Shown: positions 31,600 through 42,849 of the stretch, piece by piece
Numbering within the stretch: the stretch's first letter is position 1
Layout: every line of letters starts with the position of its first letter
DNA from: Dermacentor variabilis
Taxonomy: Eukaryota > Arthropoda > Arachnida > Ixodida > Ixodidae
DNA length: 64,000 nt
Direction: 5' to 3'
Assembly: GCF_050947875.1 (NCBI RefSeq)
Contig: NC_134576.1
Coordinates: 59,586,255 to 59,650,254, forward strand
The notes under the pieces: model-generated
The model's input: the letters and a program-made list of their open reading frames with translations, nothing else
The model's database searches: none
Told to the model about the DNA's origin: nothing
Translations under genes and position numbers: made by a program

Positions 31600-34500
31600 T
31601 TCCAGAGATTCACTCTCATTGCATAAAAGGCACAAGGGCGATATAGCCAGACCAGACCTGTGGAGGTACAAGTTCAGTAGGGGGACTCGGCACCGTAGTC
31701 TTGTAATCATTACATCAATTTTACTAGAGGAGCACCATTTGTTGTTCCAAGGAAAGCTGATATGCGGGAAATGCGACGTTGCCAGGGATGATGTGCGACC
31801 TTATTTGTAATTGTGTAATTTCGGAAACGCGCATCAGTGGTGAAAGCTGACACAGGTAAAATGGGGATTATAGGACCATCGTGGGATGCAGCTGGACCTT
31901 TGTGGCCTGGCACCCACACTAAACGGACGAGACGGATGTGCCTTGGGAGAAGAGAATAAAACGTTTTTAAACAATCTGACAATTTCGGTGTGGTTATAGT
32001 CGAACAGACATACAGGAAATCAGTTGAAATTATGGCTGATGACATAGATAGGGGTAATTGCGTAATGCTAAGACAATTTCCTATATTTCCGCCTGAAAGG
32101 TAGGCGTGAAGTCAGGTAGCGGAATAAAAAAGACGAATTTAGATCAGATGGTACGACGCCTTCGCCTGCCTTTCTTCACAGACGGAAGCATCAGATGCTA
32201 TAACGGTAATTATATCCAGGCGTGCGCGGTGGTCTGCCAGAATAGTATGCAGGTATTGATAGGGAAGATGTTTAGCATCATTTGGAAAACTATCATCAAA
32301 TTCAATTTCAACATCTGGAACCGAGAAATTTAGTAAGATTGCTTCGGCTTAGGTGAACGTTCAATGGGTCCAATAGTTTTTGAGCGAAAACAACTTGAGG
32401 GCGACTTGATCGATACCAAGGATAGTTAAAAAATGAGGCCGTTTCATTAACCAAACTTATTGTTATCCCCTCAGTGGTGATGTATATATCTTTAGAAAAG
32501 TTTGTACTGTTACGATATGAAATCGCAGAAGGCAGGCGTGCTCCTTGATATAAGATATCGTTAGCGACGAATTTAGGAAGGCCCTAGACATAAGCGTAAC
32601 GCCACTCGTTCTAATAGTATCAGAGGCCGAATTCAGTATGCAGGTCCGCTAGAACACAAAACGTAGCCAAACTCTATTATCGGGTGAACATACATGCAAT
32701 AGATCATAATTACATCATGCCGACCCAACTCTGCTCAATTGCTGCTGAGTTTACACAGTGTCCTTACTGCGCGTGCTCCCTTTGAGGTAATATGTTTTAT
32801 ATGTGGACTCCAAATCAGCTTTTCAGTGTACATTACTCTCAAATATTTAATTGAATTATTTTGTGGAATACAGTCTTGTCGATAAAGAACCGAAATTTGC
32901 ACAAGAAAACTTTGAGCGAAAACTAGGACGGCGCTTTTTTTTTATATTTAGAGAGCTAAGTGCCATCAAACCACATTTCTAGGTGGTTCATATGAGACTG
33001 TAGCGTTTGATACAAAGCATGTAAGTCTACTGATTCAGCAAAAAATGCAGTGTCATAGGGGTATAAGTACACGTGCGCACCCTGTTGCAAAGCTACAGTA
33101 CTCAGTAGAGTATAAAACCCCAATGGCGATAGGAGTGAGCCCTGTGGTAGACACATTGGCTGTTGGTCAACCAAATCCATGTAGGGAGCAGAAAATTCCC
33201 AAAAATTCTTAAACGCACGCGCCAAAATATTTTGCCGGACCAGCATTCTGAAGCGCGTTTATTAGCTTTTCATGTTCTACGCTGTCATACGCCTTAGTCA
33301 TGTCCAGAGTGACTAAGGCTGCATTTTTTTTCTCACATCGAGCCAGATGAATACGACTTTCGAGATGGACATGGGCACACGAAATTGAGCACCTACGTCT
33401 GAAGCCAATTTACCACGGGTTAAAATAATGTTTTCTATCAGCGAATTATCGCTGCCGTCATGCAAGATTCTTTCGATGAGTTTTACTAGGTTAGATATAA
33501 GAGATAACGGGCGAAATTATCTGATTCGTAACCGGTACCTTGCTTTTTTAATAATGGAATAACTTTTGCAAGTCTCCATTTCGGGGGAATCCACGAACTT
33601 CTTTATAGAATGATTTACCATTGTAAAGAACGCGTGTGATATCTTAAAGGTTTTTATTATAGCAGTAGTGATGATATCGGAGCCTGGAGGTCTTAATTAG
33701 GCAGCTCGCTTAGTAAATTTTCCAGCTCTGAAATCGTAACCTCTTCGAAGAATTGAGTAGGCGGCTTAGCGTGATTGGGAAAAGTCGACTTAAAGCGACA
33801 TTGTAGACATTTAGCAGTATGTTCCAGTAACTTGGCAAATTCGCAGAGTGTTGGAACGACAGAGTCGACGTTTATTTGCGCCGGGAGGACCTTTTTATTT
33901 CTCAGAAATCGAGAAAGTGGTTTTTGTTGGTCGCCTTTGCAAGAAATTCGAACTGCTCAGAATAACAGTTGTCATTCGCATTTGCAACTGTTCTTTAAAT
34001 GTTGCTGCCGCGAAATTATAGTCTCTCCAATTGCTAGGACACTGGTTATGAAGTAGTTTTTGCAACGCTGCTTTTCTTAGCCTGTAATGACGTGAGCACT
34101 CCGCGTTCCACCAAAGGTTAGAAGACCCGCTTTTAGTGAAGGGCACAGTCAATTCAGTTTTTTATATATTCCTTTAAAACGGGCAATAAATTTTTGGGTA
34201 GTTCTTCTTCGTTATCTAATTCTTGATCCGATAAAGCAATGTGTAAGACATTTTTGAATGTGCTGAAATTAACAGTATTTAAACGCGTAATAATCTGAAT
34301 TATTGGGCATACAAGTTCAAAAATAATAAAAAGATGGTCACTGCTTGCGCCCGAGTTTATAGCACACCAAGTGGGGATAGAAGAATAGTACTAGCGAAGG
34401 TGAGGTCGATTGCGGAGGGAGACTTACTACAAATAAATGTCGGTGTTCGTGTGTTCATTCATGATAAATTATTGTTAGCAGCCCAATCCCACAAAGGTTT

Positions 34501-35106
34501 ACCACTAGAATCGATCTTGTACCCCCCGAAGTATGGTTGGAGTAAGTCCCCGGTAAAAATGAATCCTTTTGTACAGATCGTAATTGCTGTATCTAGGACA
34601 CGAGTATTCAGAATACCTCTAAAACTGAACTAAACTTGAACTAATGTGAGTGAGATAAGGACTGAAATAAAAATGTCTATAGCAAGAATTTCACATTCTA
34701 ACAGCATAAGCTGGTAAGCAATTTTAGCTTGGTGAGCAATTTTTTAAGAGATGAAAGTAACTAGGCCGCCACCACCAGAGGGACGGTTCAAGCAAAATCT
34801 ACGGTAAATTTAGGTGAAATGCCTTTTCTGCTGTTGACCATGTTTCTTGCAATGAAACGATATCCGGTGAGTGTTACATACAGAGGTAATATAAGTCAAT
34901 AGCAGCACAATTAATGCAACGGCAATTCCACTGTTATACTTTCAGCGTACCTATGTTGTGTTAAGACCGACAGCAAAAACTGGGCTGTCGAGGATGCTAT
35001 CCCCAAAAATTCCTTTTAGAAAATACCTTTCTGGCACTATTTAGTCTTCATGTTGTGTGCCATTGCAGATCCTTGTGCGACAGGAGGTGTGCAACGTTTA
35101 AGTTAA
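31600..35106 (-). pseudogene. I-clade-type LINE ORF2 (EN, RT, RNase H), heavily decayed
   Basis: Minus-strand blocks appear in the right order. EN: QWNCR near 34920 and SPDIVSLQETWSTAEKAFHL at about 34800-34880. Linker: SSNLWWNAECSRHYRLRKAA (33895-34152). RT: MCLPQGSLLSPLGFY and VYLYPYDTAFF (32956-33246), where the active site reads Y-P-Y-D instead of Y-A-D-D. RNase H: TVIASDASVCEER near 32190 and RLVRLVWVPGHKG at about 31880-31930. The presence of RNase H and the LPQGS form of the RT motif fit the I clade. Stops and frameshifts are everywhere. Its ORF1 is beyond the piggyBac insertion. Confidence 0.75.
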
Positions 35107-35540
35107 ACCATTTGGGACCAGTGTACTTTTAAAAGTACAGCTACGATTCCATTTCTTTTTTATTGGAATATGAGTATTTCGTTTTGAGTAGTTCGCCATT
35201 CCGCTGGCAGGGGGACAGGCAACACTCCCAAATCAAGCAAGCGCGTTCGTAGCGCTCCTCGGAGTATATGTCTACGATCAACTATCGTTAATCTTCATTC
35301 CCGCCAACCGAACAGGTAAGCGCTTCGTAAACTTGTTCTCCTGGCTAGAATAATCAATATTTCATGAAACCTCTTTGTATATAGCTTCAAGAAGAACAGT
35401 AGTAAGGATTGAGTGCGGTGAAACTTTTATATCTTTCACGCTTTTTGTGTTATATGAGAGTAAACCTTGCTTTACTATATATAGGACAGCGGGACTTCGT
35501 GTGCGCACATTGGCAGTCGCTCTTGCAGGCAGCCGATACT

Positions 35541-35733
35541 ATGTATCCGGGTCTTTTCTTCGGAAAGAAACTGTTCTGTCGGCTCAGCGAAGCACTCGAG
35601 GCTGCAGCAGATATTGCTCAGAAAGTTGGGGATGATGTTGATGTCATAATCCCTCCAGACCCATCAGCAGAAACAGATGAAGAGGAAGCCGACGAAGACT
35701 GTATGGGTACTATGCCAGTGAATGACGTTTCTG
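35541..35733 (+). CDS. piggyBac transposase, N-terminal exon
   Basis: Reads RLSEALEAAADIAQKVGDD followed by the acidic stretch SAETDEEEADEDCMG and DVSG, the Ser/Asp/Glu-rich N-terminus seen in PGBD2/3-like transposases. The start is uncertain: the ATG at 35541 is used here; another lies in frame at 35454. The exon ends at 35733 with a consensus donor GTAAGA (35734-35739). The acceptor TTTTTTTGCAG ends at 36148, giving a 415-bp intron with matching phase (a Gly codon is split). Confidence 0.6.
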
Positions 35734-36148
35734 GTAAGAACGTTTTTTCTGTTTAGTACGGTAGCGCCTAGTTTGGCACTTTGCGTATTCTCCTTGTTCG
35801 GCGTCAATGACCGCGACACCAACAAACACTATTTTTCTTCGTTATTTTCATCCGTAGTAGCCTCTACTGTATGCAGCGGGGCTGAAGCCGGGATAATCGA
35901 ACAGGGCTTGGAATACACGAAGGTTGGTGATTCAGTGTGAGGGGGGGGGAGGCACAGTGCACTGTGAATATGTGCATCAGTTTCAGCAGATGTCTCCGAG
36001 TGTACTCCGATGCACCTTCGAGGTGCAGTTCACCCTGCGCGGGAGCAGGTTCTTAGCGATGTCACGGCTTCCTGTTTTCAGCGAAAAAGACTATAGACAT
36101 AGCCTTCAAAATCGTGTAAGTCCTTTACATCAAACCATTTTTTTGCAG

Positions 36149-37679
36149 GAAAACTCGAAGTTCATTGGTATCGAAATGAAGATGAAGATGACGATTGCGC
36201 CCTTGCGTTGAAGCGCGCAAAGGTTCCTGCCGTGAACTGGACCAGGAATCAACCTGAATATACCTGGGAGAATTCAACTGACGCGGCAGCGGAGCGCAAA
36301 GCCATGTTGCGGTCTTTCAGCAACGGTTATTCTCCGGGTCAAGTATTCTGCACCATTCTTAATGATAAAATACTCACTCATATATTAATACAGACTGGCA
36401 AGTATGCAAAGCAGAAAAATGAACACGGCTTTGCTCTCGATTTGGATGATCTGAAGAGGTTCATCGGTATTCTTTTGCTGTCTGGGTACCATAGGCTCCC
36501 TCAGAAACTTTACTGGGGCGTTGATGAAGATGTTGGAGTGCCCTACGTAGCTAAGTGCATGAGCCCAAATAGATCTCTTGACATAAAACATTTTTGCACC
36601 TACCCAACAATGACTTGATTGGGGAGAGGACTGATCGGATGTTCAAAATACGTCCCCTCATGAACCTACTGAACGAGCGTTTTCAGCAGAATGGTATCTT
36701 CCACCGAAACCTTTGTATAGACGAGTCTATGGTAAAATATTTTGGACACTATCCTTCCAAACAATTTATGCGTGGCAAGCCAATTCGCTTTGGGTACAAC
36801 AACTGGATGGTGTGCAGTTCTGGCGGCTACTGTTATGGTTTTGATACCTACAGTGGAAAATCTCTGGAGAATCTGCTCGGAACTCGCGTTGTTCTCTCTG
36901 TGCTTGAGGCAATCTTTAATCCTAGTGACCACATAGTCTTTTTCAACAATTTTTTTACAAGTGGGAATCTTCTTGTTACTCTGCGTGAAAAGGGGTTTAG
37001 GGCAACAGTCACTCTTTGCGAGAACCGCCATTTGAAGTCCCCTCTTCCAGCTAAAAAAGAAATGGAAAAAAAGCACAGAGGAAAATTTTTTTATTGTTTC
37101 AACCCCGTCGGTGAGGTTCTTCTCGTAAAGTGGAAGGACAGCAGTGTTATAAGAATGACTGCGAACTACGACGGTATTGAAACCACGTCCTTTGTAAAGC
37201 GGTGGTCGTCTGCAGTTCACGAAAGGGTGAATCTTCCGCAACCGAAGCTGTTCAGCAGCTATATCAGTGGCTTGAGAGGCGTAAACCTCTTAGATCAAGC
37301 CGTAAACCACTATAGAGTTGGCATTCGCGGCAGAACGTGGTGGTGGCCTTTGTTTACGCAAATGCTAAACGTAGCCGTGGTGAATGCATGGAAAATTTAT
37401 CAAGTTGTTGCAGATGACCTAATCTACCTCCTTGCGTTTCAGAAAAATGTCACGCGGTATGACCTGCGTGTCGGCACAAAACATCACGCGACTTGCAAAC
37501 GGCCAGCCTCCATCGTAGGTGACATTGTACTTGACAAGGGAGGCCACTTTCCAAATAAATTAGAAAAGCAGCTGCAATGCCAACATTGCCACAAAATGTC
37601 AATGCGGGCATGTGTGAAGTGCAATGTAACACTTTGTTTGAAACACGAGTGCTTCAACAAGTTTCAGGCGCCTAAGTAA
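36149..37679 (+). pseudogene. piggyBac transposase, main exon with one frameshift
   Basis: The DDE_Tnp_1_7-type transposase continues from the acceptor with KLEVHWYRNEDEDDD, then LKRFIGILLLSGYHRLP (36420-36500) and PYVAKCMSPNRS. A frameshift at the T5 run at about 36590-36594 moves the frame; from 36594 it reads LHLPNNDLIGERTDRMFKIR, CIDESMVKYFGH (first catalytic Asp, codon 36720-36722), FFNNFFTS (second catalytic Asp position is Asn, codon 36945-36947), RGVNLLDQ (third position is Asn, codon 37284-37286) and RGRTWWWPLFTQMLNVAVV. The C-terminus has the Cys-rich finger CQHCHKMSMRACVKC-x5-C (37577-37665). Two of three catalytic residues are replaced, so even without the frameshift it should be inactive. 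Confidence 0.85.
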
Positions 37680-37868
37680 CAGCATGGAGCAAGTGTTTGT
37701 CTTGCAATGGGAAGAACCCAGCGTACAATAAGAAGTACACCTCTGTAAGTTTTGAAAGAATAAAGATATTTTTTTGATACTGAAGGAATTTCCTCTATCC
37801 ACTAAAGAGACACTGTACAACAAAAATAAACAGAATTGGTTGTGTAGATTTTTCTTGGTCCCTAATGG

Positions 37869-38780
37869 GTCAGTCTTCAATCTTCATGTGCGTTTCTTGA
37901 GAGCCACAATCTGAGCTCCAATCAGTGTCCTGTTCTCCATGATACACAGGAGAGGTCTCGCTAGGTCGAAGTTTAGAAGGGCCTGGGTTGTACCTTTCTG
38001 CATCATTAGCATTTCAAGGCACTCAAAGTTTGAAGACCATGGTTGGAGGGGCAACCACCTGAAGGAACTGGTTAATGTGGGTGGTAACCGTTTCTGCTAA
38101 TGACTCCGATAGGCTTACAAATAGATTTTTCATTGCCTTCTGCGTTGCCCTTTCTACTACCAAAACTATAACACCATGAACCGATGAGTCAACTACATGA
38201 GGTAGTCGGTTTGCTGCAACAACATACCCGCGAGATCGCTCCGCAATGATAGAACTGGCTTCCAGTCTTGAGCATCTCTTTTATTCAGTTACTTCTAAAA
38301 TTTGTAATTCCTGTGCTCTTGAAGGGCAATTAGTATGGTCAGTGAGTGAGAACCACTGAAGAGACAACAGCGTTGTTCATGTGATGAACAATCTTTTAAT
38401 TCGTGATGTTCTCCATATTTACGATGCCGACGAACTGATCAGCGTCTCTTAATGCTATGCCCATAGCGCCAACACCTAATACACTGAATGGGGCGATGAT
38501 ACAGTGATTCAACCCGGTAAATGAGTCGTCACGCTTTGATCTGTCGGATGAGTTGTTCCAGCGAAGGTAATAATAACCGAGTCTGTGGGTATCTTCTTGT
38601 TCTCAAATAAGCGAGAACAACGGAATGCGGAAAAGGATCCGGAACCAGAAAACATGTCTAAAATTGCTTAAGGGGACAGGCTCGAGTCGACCCCACCAGT
38701 TACTCCTTTAACATAAGCTAAGTGAGCAGAAATTAAGGAGCTCCCCGGATGTGAGGCAAACGGTATACATTTGTTAAAAC
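37869..38780 (-). pseudogene. I-clade-type LINE ORF1 (gag-like, zinc-knuckle region), broken
   Basis: Minus-strand fragments in order: LAYVKGVTGGVDSSLSP (about 38675-38725), KKIPTDSVIITFAGTTHP (about 38540-38600), then a Cys-containing region with remnants of CCHC knuckles near 38340-38480, including CPSRAQELQILEV, and the downstream helix SRLEASSIIAERSRGY to VVAPPTMVFKL (38048-38290). This is the layout of LINE ORF1 proteins with gag-like zinc knuckles, which bind the element RNA. It is collinear with the ORF2 at 31600-35106 once the piggyBac element is removed. It is cut on its 5' side at about 38780 by Penelope-like sequence. Confidence 0.6.
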
Positions 38781-38784
38781 TTCT

Positions 38785-39859
38785 TTCTGGGCGAGTTGGT
38801 TCATACTTGAAATAAAAATTGTAGCAGCGCAAACACATGCAACCACAAAGTATCAAGGACGAGACAAGCGCTGACTGTCAACTAAATTTCATCGACGGAA
38901 GACTTATACCTTATGTAAGGGTTAAAGGCAGAAGCGAAGGGGGAAGGGAGTGATAGAATCAGGGAAAATGACAGTGCGCATGGATGAACGAACGCGCCAG
39001 CAATAAACGGAATCAGGCGCAGAAGAACAAGAAATCGAGAAAAAACTACAAAAAACTAGAAAAAGGCGAGGGATAGTAACAACTATCACATCAGTAAACA
39101 GTCGCTTCCAAAAAATCTAGCTCTGCAGCAAACAGCGAAACAGATGGGGTGCTTACGCTCTTGCTGCCATATTTCTGTACGTGGAACGCTTCCGAACTGA
39201 CGCGCGTCGGCACTCTCGCCGAGAATCTTCGTCTGTCCCAATCGAGCCTCGCATCCTGTGCATTCAATTACATGCGCGACCAAATGTGCGTACTTGTCCC
39301 TTAAGTTACTTAAATTTCGGGCATGTTCCCCCAAGCGTTCGTTATTGCAGCGGCCGGTTTGGCTGACATAAGCCTTTCCACACTTCAAGGGAATGGCGTA
39401 GACCGCGCCTCTGGAACACTTGATGAACGGCTTCTCATGTCTTAGCTAACAACCTCTTTTTTTAGAGCAGCAGATGCGTGGGCATAACTGTGCCAGCTTG
39501 CTGGGTGCCGAAAAAACAACAGACACCCCATGCCTGTTCGCTATCTTCTTGAAACTGTGCGAAGTCTTGTGCAGGTACGGCACAACCAAAGGCTTGTCGG
39601 TCTTCCGACGGTCATCTTGTCCTCGTTTTCCCAGTTTTAGTTTCTGAAGAAGGGTCTAAGACACAGCAATCAAGACCGAATGGGGGAACCCGCTGCCAAA
39701 AGTCGGCTGGCCCGACTCTCAAAACTTTTCTGCATTATGTGCGGGCACGACTTCTCAAGGGACGATTCCAAACAATGTGACACTGTAGATCTTTTTACAG
39801 TTTTGGAATGCGCTGAATCACATGGTAACAAATCTTTTGTTGCGCGAGGGAAGTAGCCC
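38785..39859 (-). mobile_element. Penelope-like element, minus copy, with GIY-YIG endonuclease
   Basis: Reading minus from the centre at 39859: an RT C-terminal region with VRGYFPRATKDLLPCDSAHS, SKTVKRSTVSHCLESS and SCPHIMQKSFESRASRLLAA (39670-39894), then, after a frameshifted stretch, MKCGKAYVSQTGRCNNERLG (39329-39388), the GIY-YIG nuclease core in its Penelope form, followed by EHARNL, AHLVAHVIE and KILGES. The 3' end, 38785-39085, includes GGACGAGACAAGCGCTGACT (38858-38877). Several stops interrupt it. It faces a plus-strand copy across a 15-bp spacer. Confidence 0.8.
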
Positions 39860-39874
39860 CGGACATGTTTGCTT

Positions 39875-40385
39875 GGGCTACTTCCCTCGCGCAAAAAACG
39901 ATTTGTTACTATATGATTCAGCGCATTCCAAAACTGTAAAAAGAGCTATAGCGCCGCACTGTTTGGAATCATCTCTTCAGAAGTCGTGCCCGCACATAAT
40001 GCAGAAAAGTTTTGAGAATCGGGCCAGCAGAGTTTTGGCGGCGGGTTTCCCCCATTCGGTCTTTATTTCTGTGTCTGACATGCTCGTTCAGAAGCTAAAG
40101 CTGGGAACACGAGGAAAAGATGACCGTCGGAAGAGCAGCAAACCTTTGGTTGTGCCGTACCTGCACAAGACTTCGCACAGTCTCAAGAAGGTAACCAACA
40201 GGCATGGGATGTCCGTTGTTTTTTCGGCACCCAAGAAGCTGTCACAGTTATGCCCGCGCATCTGCAACTCTAAATGAAAGAGGTTGTCAGCTAAAACATG
40301 TGAAGCCGTTCATCAAGTGTTCCACGGGATGGTCTACGCCATTCCCTTGAAGTGTGGAAAGGCTTATGTTAAACCGGCCGCTGCA
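39875..40385 (+). mobile_element. Penelope-like element, plus copy (inverted partner)
   Basis: A mirror image of the minus copy: the 19-bp arm ending AAGTAGCCC at 39859 pairs with the one starting GGGCTACTTCC at 39875. The plus strand then reads RVLAAGFPHSVFISVSDMLV, KLKLGTRGKDDRRKSSKP, YLHKTSHSLKKVTNRHGMSV and APKKLSQLCPRI, the Penelope RT C-terminus, through VYAIPLKCGKAYV at about 40335-40373. It is cut at about 40390 by a CR1-like fragment, losing the rest of the GIY-YIG domain. Confidence 0.8.
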
Positions 40386-40395
40386 TTAATAAAGG

Positions 40396-41097
40396 CTTTA
40401 TTTATTTATTTATTTAAAATACCTCACAGGCCCATTTAAGGGCATTGGGTAAGGGGGGACACAAAGTAAGTGTTTCAACATGAGTAAACAATATAAACAT
40501 CAATACAGGCTTTCAAAAGATAAGTAAAGCAGTATAAGAGTAAACAATATAAATATCAATACAGGCATTCACAAGATAAGTAAAGCGAAGTTCAATAAAT
40601 GTTTGTCTAGGCTAAGGTTTAGAGAGCGTAAACACAGTATTATACTCATGCACGCAAAAATGAAAAACTACAAATGTGAGAAAGAGGGAAGGAAAGCTGG
40701 TCAATAACATCCTTAAACAATGTTTCTACAGGAAACTTTGGAATTCTTCGCGAAAAGCGTCACGATCTGTCATGCTCGCAATGTTATCAGGAAGAGTGTT
40801 CCATACGGTTATGATACGTGGCAGTGCTGATGCGTTAAATGACAGTGTATTGCCGAATATGCGCATGAAACTATGGCTATTGTTAAGGCGACGTGACGTG
40901 CGCGCTGGTACTTCAAGCGGCAACACATGAGGTCGATTATCATGGACGTATCTATGGAAACGGCAAAGAAGGCTTATCGTACGAGGAGTTTCAAGTGGCT
41001 GGAGCGAAATATCTGCTTTAATCTTGGTCATGCTACAAGTTCTGTCGTAGTTACTTGTGATGAAGCGCGATGCCCTGTTCTGAATTTTTTCTAGCAT
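40396..41097 (-). mobile_element. CR1-like LINE 3' end, 5'-truncated
   Basis: The minus-strand frame 41097-40726 (123 aa) encodes the extreme C-terminus of CR1-like ORF2: LEKIQNRASRFITSNYDRT, ISLLCRFHRYVHD, LSFNASALPRIITVWNTLPD. It is followed by a 3' UTR containing two related copies of AGTAAACAATATAAA (about 40484 and 40541, plus strand) and ends in a (TAAA)n tail at 40398-40420. It inserted in or next to the plus Penelope copy. Confidence 0.85.
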
Positions 41098-41100
41098 ATT

Positions 41101-42200
41101 GTTACGCGACGCGACGTCAGTGGCGCAACTGGTAGGGAGAGCTCGCGTGATAGCGTATCGGGTGGCGTAATCAGTTGCGACGGCTACCCATTAGTTCCCA
41201 GAGGATGACGTGGGAAAGTGACCGAGGAGGTCTAATCCAACACGAAAGAACGGTTCCACAGGGACGGTGATCGGCTGTAGATAACCGGAAGGTGGCACCT
41301 GAGGTGTTTTCCGACGGTGGCAGGGATCACAGGCAGCAACATAGCATCGGACGGAGCGAGCGAGACCAGGCCAATAGAAGCGGCGGCGGACGCGATCGTA
41401 CGTGCGGGTTACCTCAAGATGTCCTGCAGTGGGTGCGTCATGCATCTCAAAGAGCACAGTCTGTCGTAGATGTTTTGGCACGACAAGAAGACCAGGGCCA
41501 TCAGGGAGGAAGTTCCTTCGGTACAGAATGCCGCCCTGGAGGACATATCGGCGAACGGATGCGTCGGTAGGTGTAGAGCGCAGACGCTCGATGAGTACTC
41601 GCAGCGATAGGTCTCGGTACTGCTCATCGGCGATGTTAGCGAAGGCAGACACAGAGAAAATGCCGTCGGCGGTACTACTGTCGGCGTCGTCAGGCTCGAC
41701 TATCGGGTAGCGAGACAGGCAGTCAGCGTCCATGTGTAGTCGGCCAGATTTGTATGTGACAGAGAAAGAATATTCTTGGAGGCGTGAGGCCCAGCGACCA
41801 AGTCTTCCTGTAGGGTCTTTCAATGAGGATAACCAGCAAAGCGCGTGATGGTCTGTGACAACGGAAAAGGGTCGGCCATATAAGTATGAGCGGAACTTCG
41901 CAACCGCCCAAACTAAACCCAGACACTCACGCTCAGTGATAGAATAGTTGCGCTCCGCGGGCGAGAGGAGCCTGCTGGCGTAAGCCATAACACGGTCGTG
42001 GCCACGCTGGCATCAGTACGGACTTCGGTAGGCGCAGAAGGACCGAAATGGGCCAGAACGGGAGGCGTTGTGAGAAAGTCGATTAGAAGCGAGAAGGCAG
42101 AGGCCTCGTTATCGCCCCACTGGAAAGCGACGTCTTTATTCAAAAACTTGGTTAGTGGTCGTGCTATGGCCGCGAAATTTTCGGTTTGCCTAAGCAAATC
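41101..42200 (-). pseudogene. Gypsy pol fragment: RT end, RNase H, integrase
   Basis: Reading minus: RT thumb/connection ENFAAIARPLTKFLNKD (about 42130-42190), then PTEVRTDASV, then the RNase H region MAYASRLLSPAERNYSITER (41929-41988), ECLGLVWAVAKFRSYLYGRP and VTDHHALCWL. The integrase follows with the H-H-C-C domain (H-x-D-x-P-x-A-G-H-L ... C-D-P-C at about 41330-41460) and the start of the core, RVGLDLLGHFP (about 41215-41250), then VAVATDYATRYAITRALP after an in-frame stop at about 41188. A deletion at about 41985-42000 joins two RNase H segments out of frame. Both ends are truncated. Confidence 0.85.
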
Positions 42201-42601
42201 ACTGCCCGATATTCAGCCGCTCCCAGAGAGGGTATGGAAGATACCAGGAGGGGGCCTCTCCCATGCAATGGTTGGCAGAGTCGCGTGGCGAGGATCCGTC
42301 AAAGAACCAGGTAGTCTGAGCGGACGAAGGGATCCTTCTGCTCCTGCAACGCTAATGGCGCCAGCAGTAAGGCGTTAATGCTTTCATAGCAGTTATACTG
42401 AAGCTTTTTTCGTTCTCCGGCTGCCCTCACTTCATCGTGCATGCCAGTTGCGTGTCCATCGTAGCCCCACGAAAACGATCGCCCTGCGGTGATTACGACG
42501 CATGATCGCCGAAACACTATCAATACCTCAACGACGCAGACGGGACTACCTCCGCTGCCACAGGTCCAGCCTGTCAAGCACCACCAGCAACGACAGCCGC
42601 C
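42201..42601. other. Unassigned junction sequence
   Basis: No domain or clear repeat is recognised between the Gypsy fragment and the TATA-like repeat. The right part (42480-42600) is loosely similar to 30990-31088 and may be the left flank of the same 5' repeat. Confidence 0.35.
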
Positions 42602-42706
42602 TTCACGGCAGCTACAAAACCACCGTATCCGTGCGACTCATTTTGTGGGCTCGGTGGCTGTGCCGTTCCAATGTCCGATAAGCCGGAGCTCTTCGCCATG
42701 CAGGTT
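42602..42706 (+). promoter_or_regulatory. Second copy of the TATA-like repeat segment
   Basis: Matches 31089-31193 along its length, including GGGCTCGGTGGCTGTGCCG and CTCTTCGCCATGCAGGTT, but the TATAAATCC of the other copy is TACAAAACC here. It lies about 900 bp upstream of the 2A-like/ORF1 start of the CR1-like element that follows, supporting a 5' UTR/promoter role. Confidence 0.45.
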
Positions 42707-42849
42707 GGTCCGTCACGCGCTTGATTTGCTAAAAAAACGAGCAATTACCTTATGGTACACCTACCAAGCCCCCAGTGTTGGTTTTCCAAGACTTGTGAGT
42801 GCTTTCCTGTTACAGGCTGCCTGCTGCTGCAATAAGGAGATATTAAACT

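Larger units (their letters stand above)
35107..37868 (+). mobile_element. piggyBac-like DNA transposon with spliced transposase
   Basis: Left end: TTAA at 35103-35106 followed by ACCATTTGGGACCAG, then the 16-bp palindrome GTACTTTTAAAAGTAC (35123-35138). Right end: TTGGTCCCTAATGG at 37855-37868, matching the inverted left terminus with a few mismatches, followed by TCAG, which may be a decayed TTAA. TTAA targeting and the encoded protein identify piggyBac. Length about 2.76 kb. It sits between ORF2 and ORF1 of one minus-strand I-clade LINE. Confidence 0.8.

Noticed and set aside
32106..32333. Plus-strand frame with FFTDGS resembling an RNase H start
   Set aside because: The minus strand of the same bases reads TVIASDASVCEER in order with the rest of a decayed I-clade LINE (RT to the right, WVPGHKG to the left), so the plus-strand match is a shadow.
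36666..37241. 191-aa minus-strand open frame
   Set aside because: Exact antisense of the conserved piggyBac transposase core; no independent motif.
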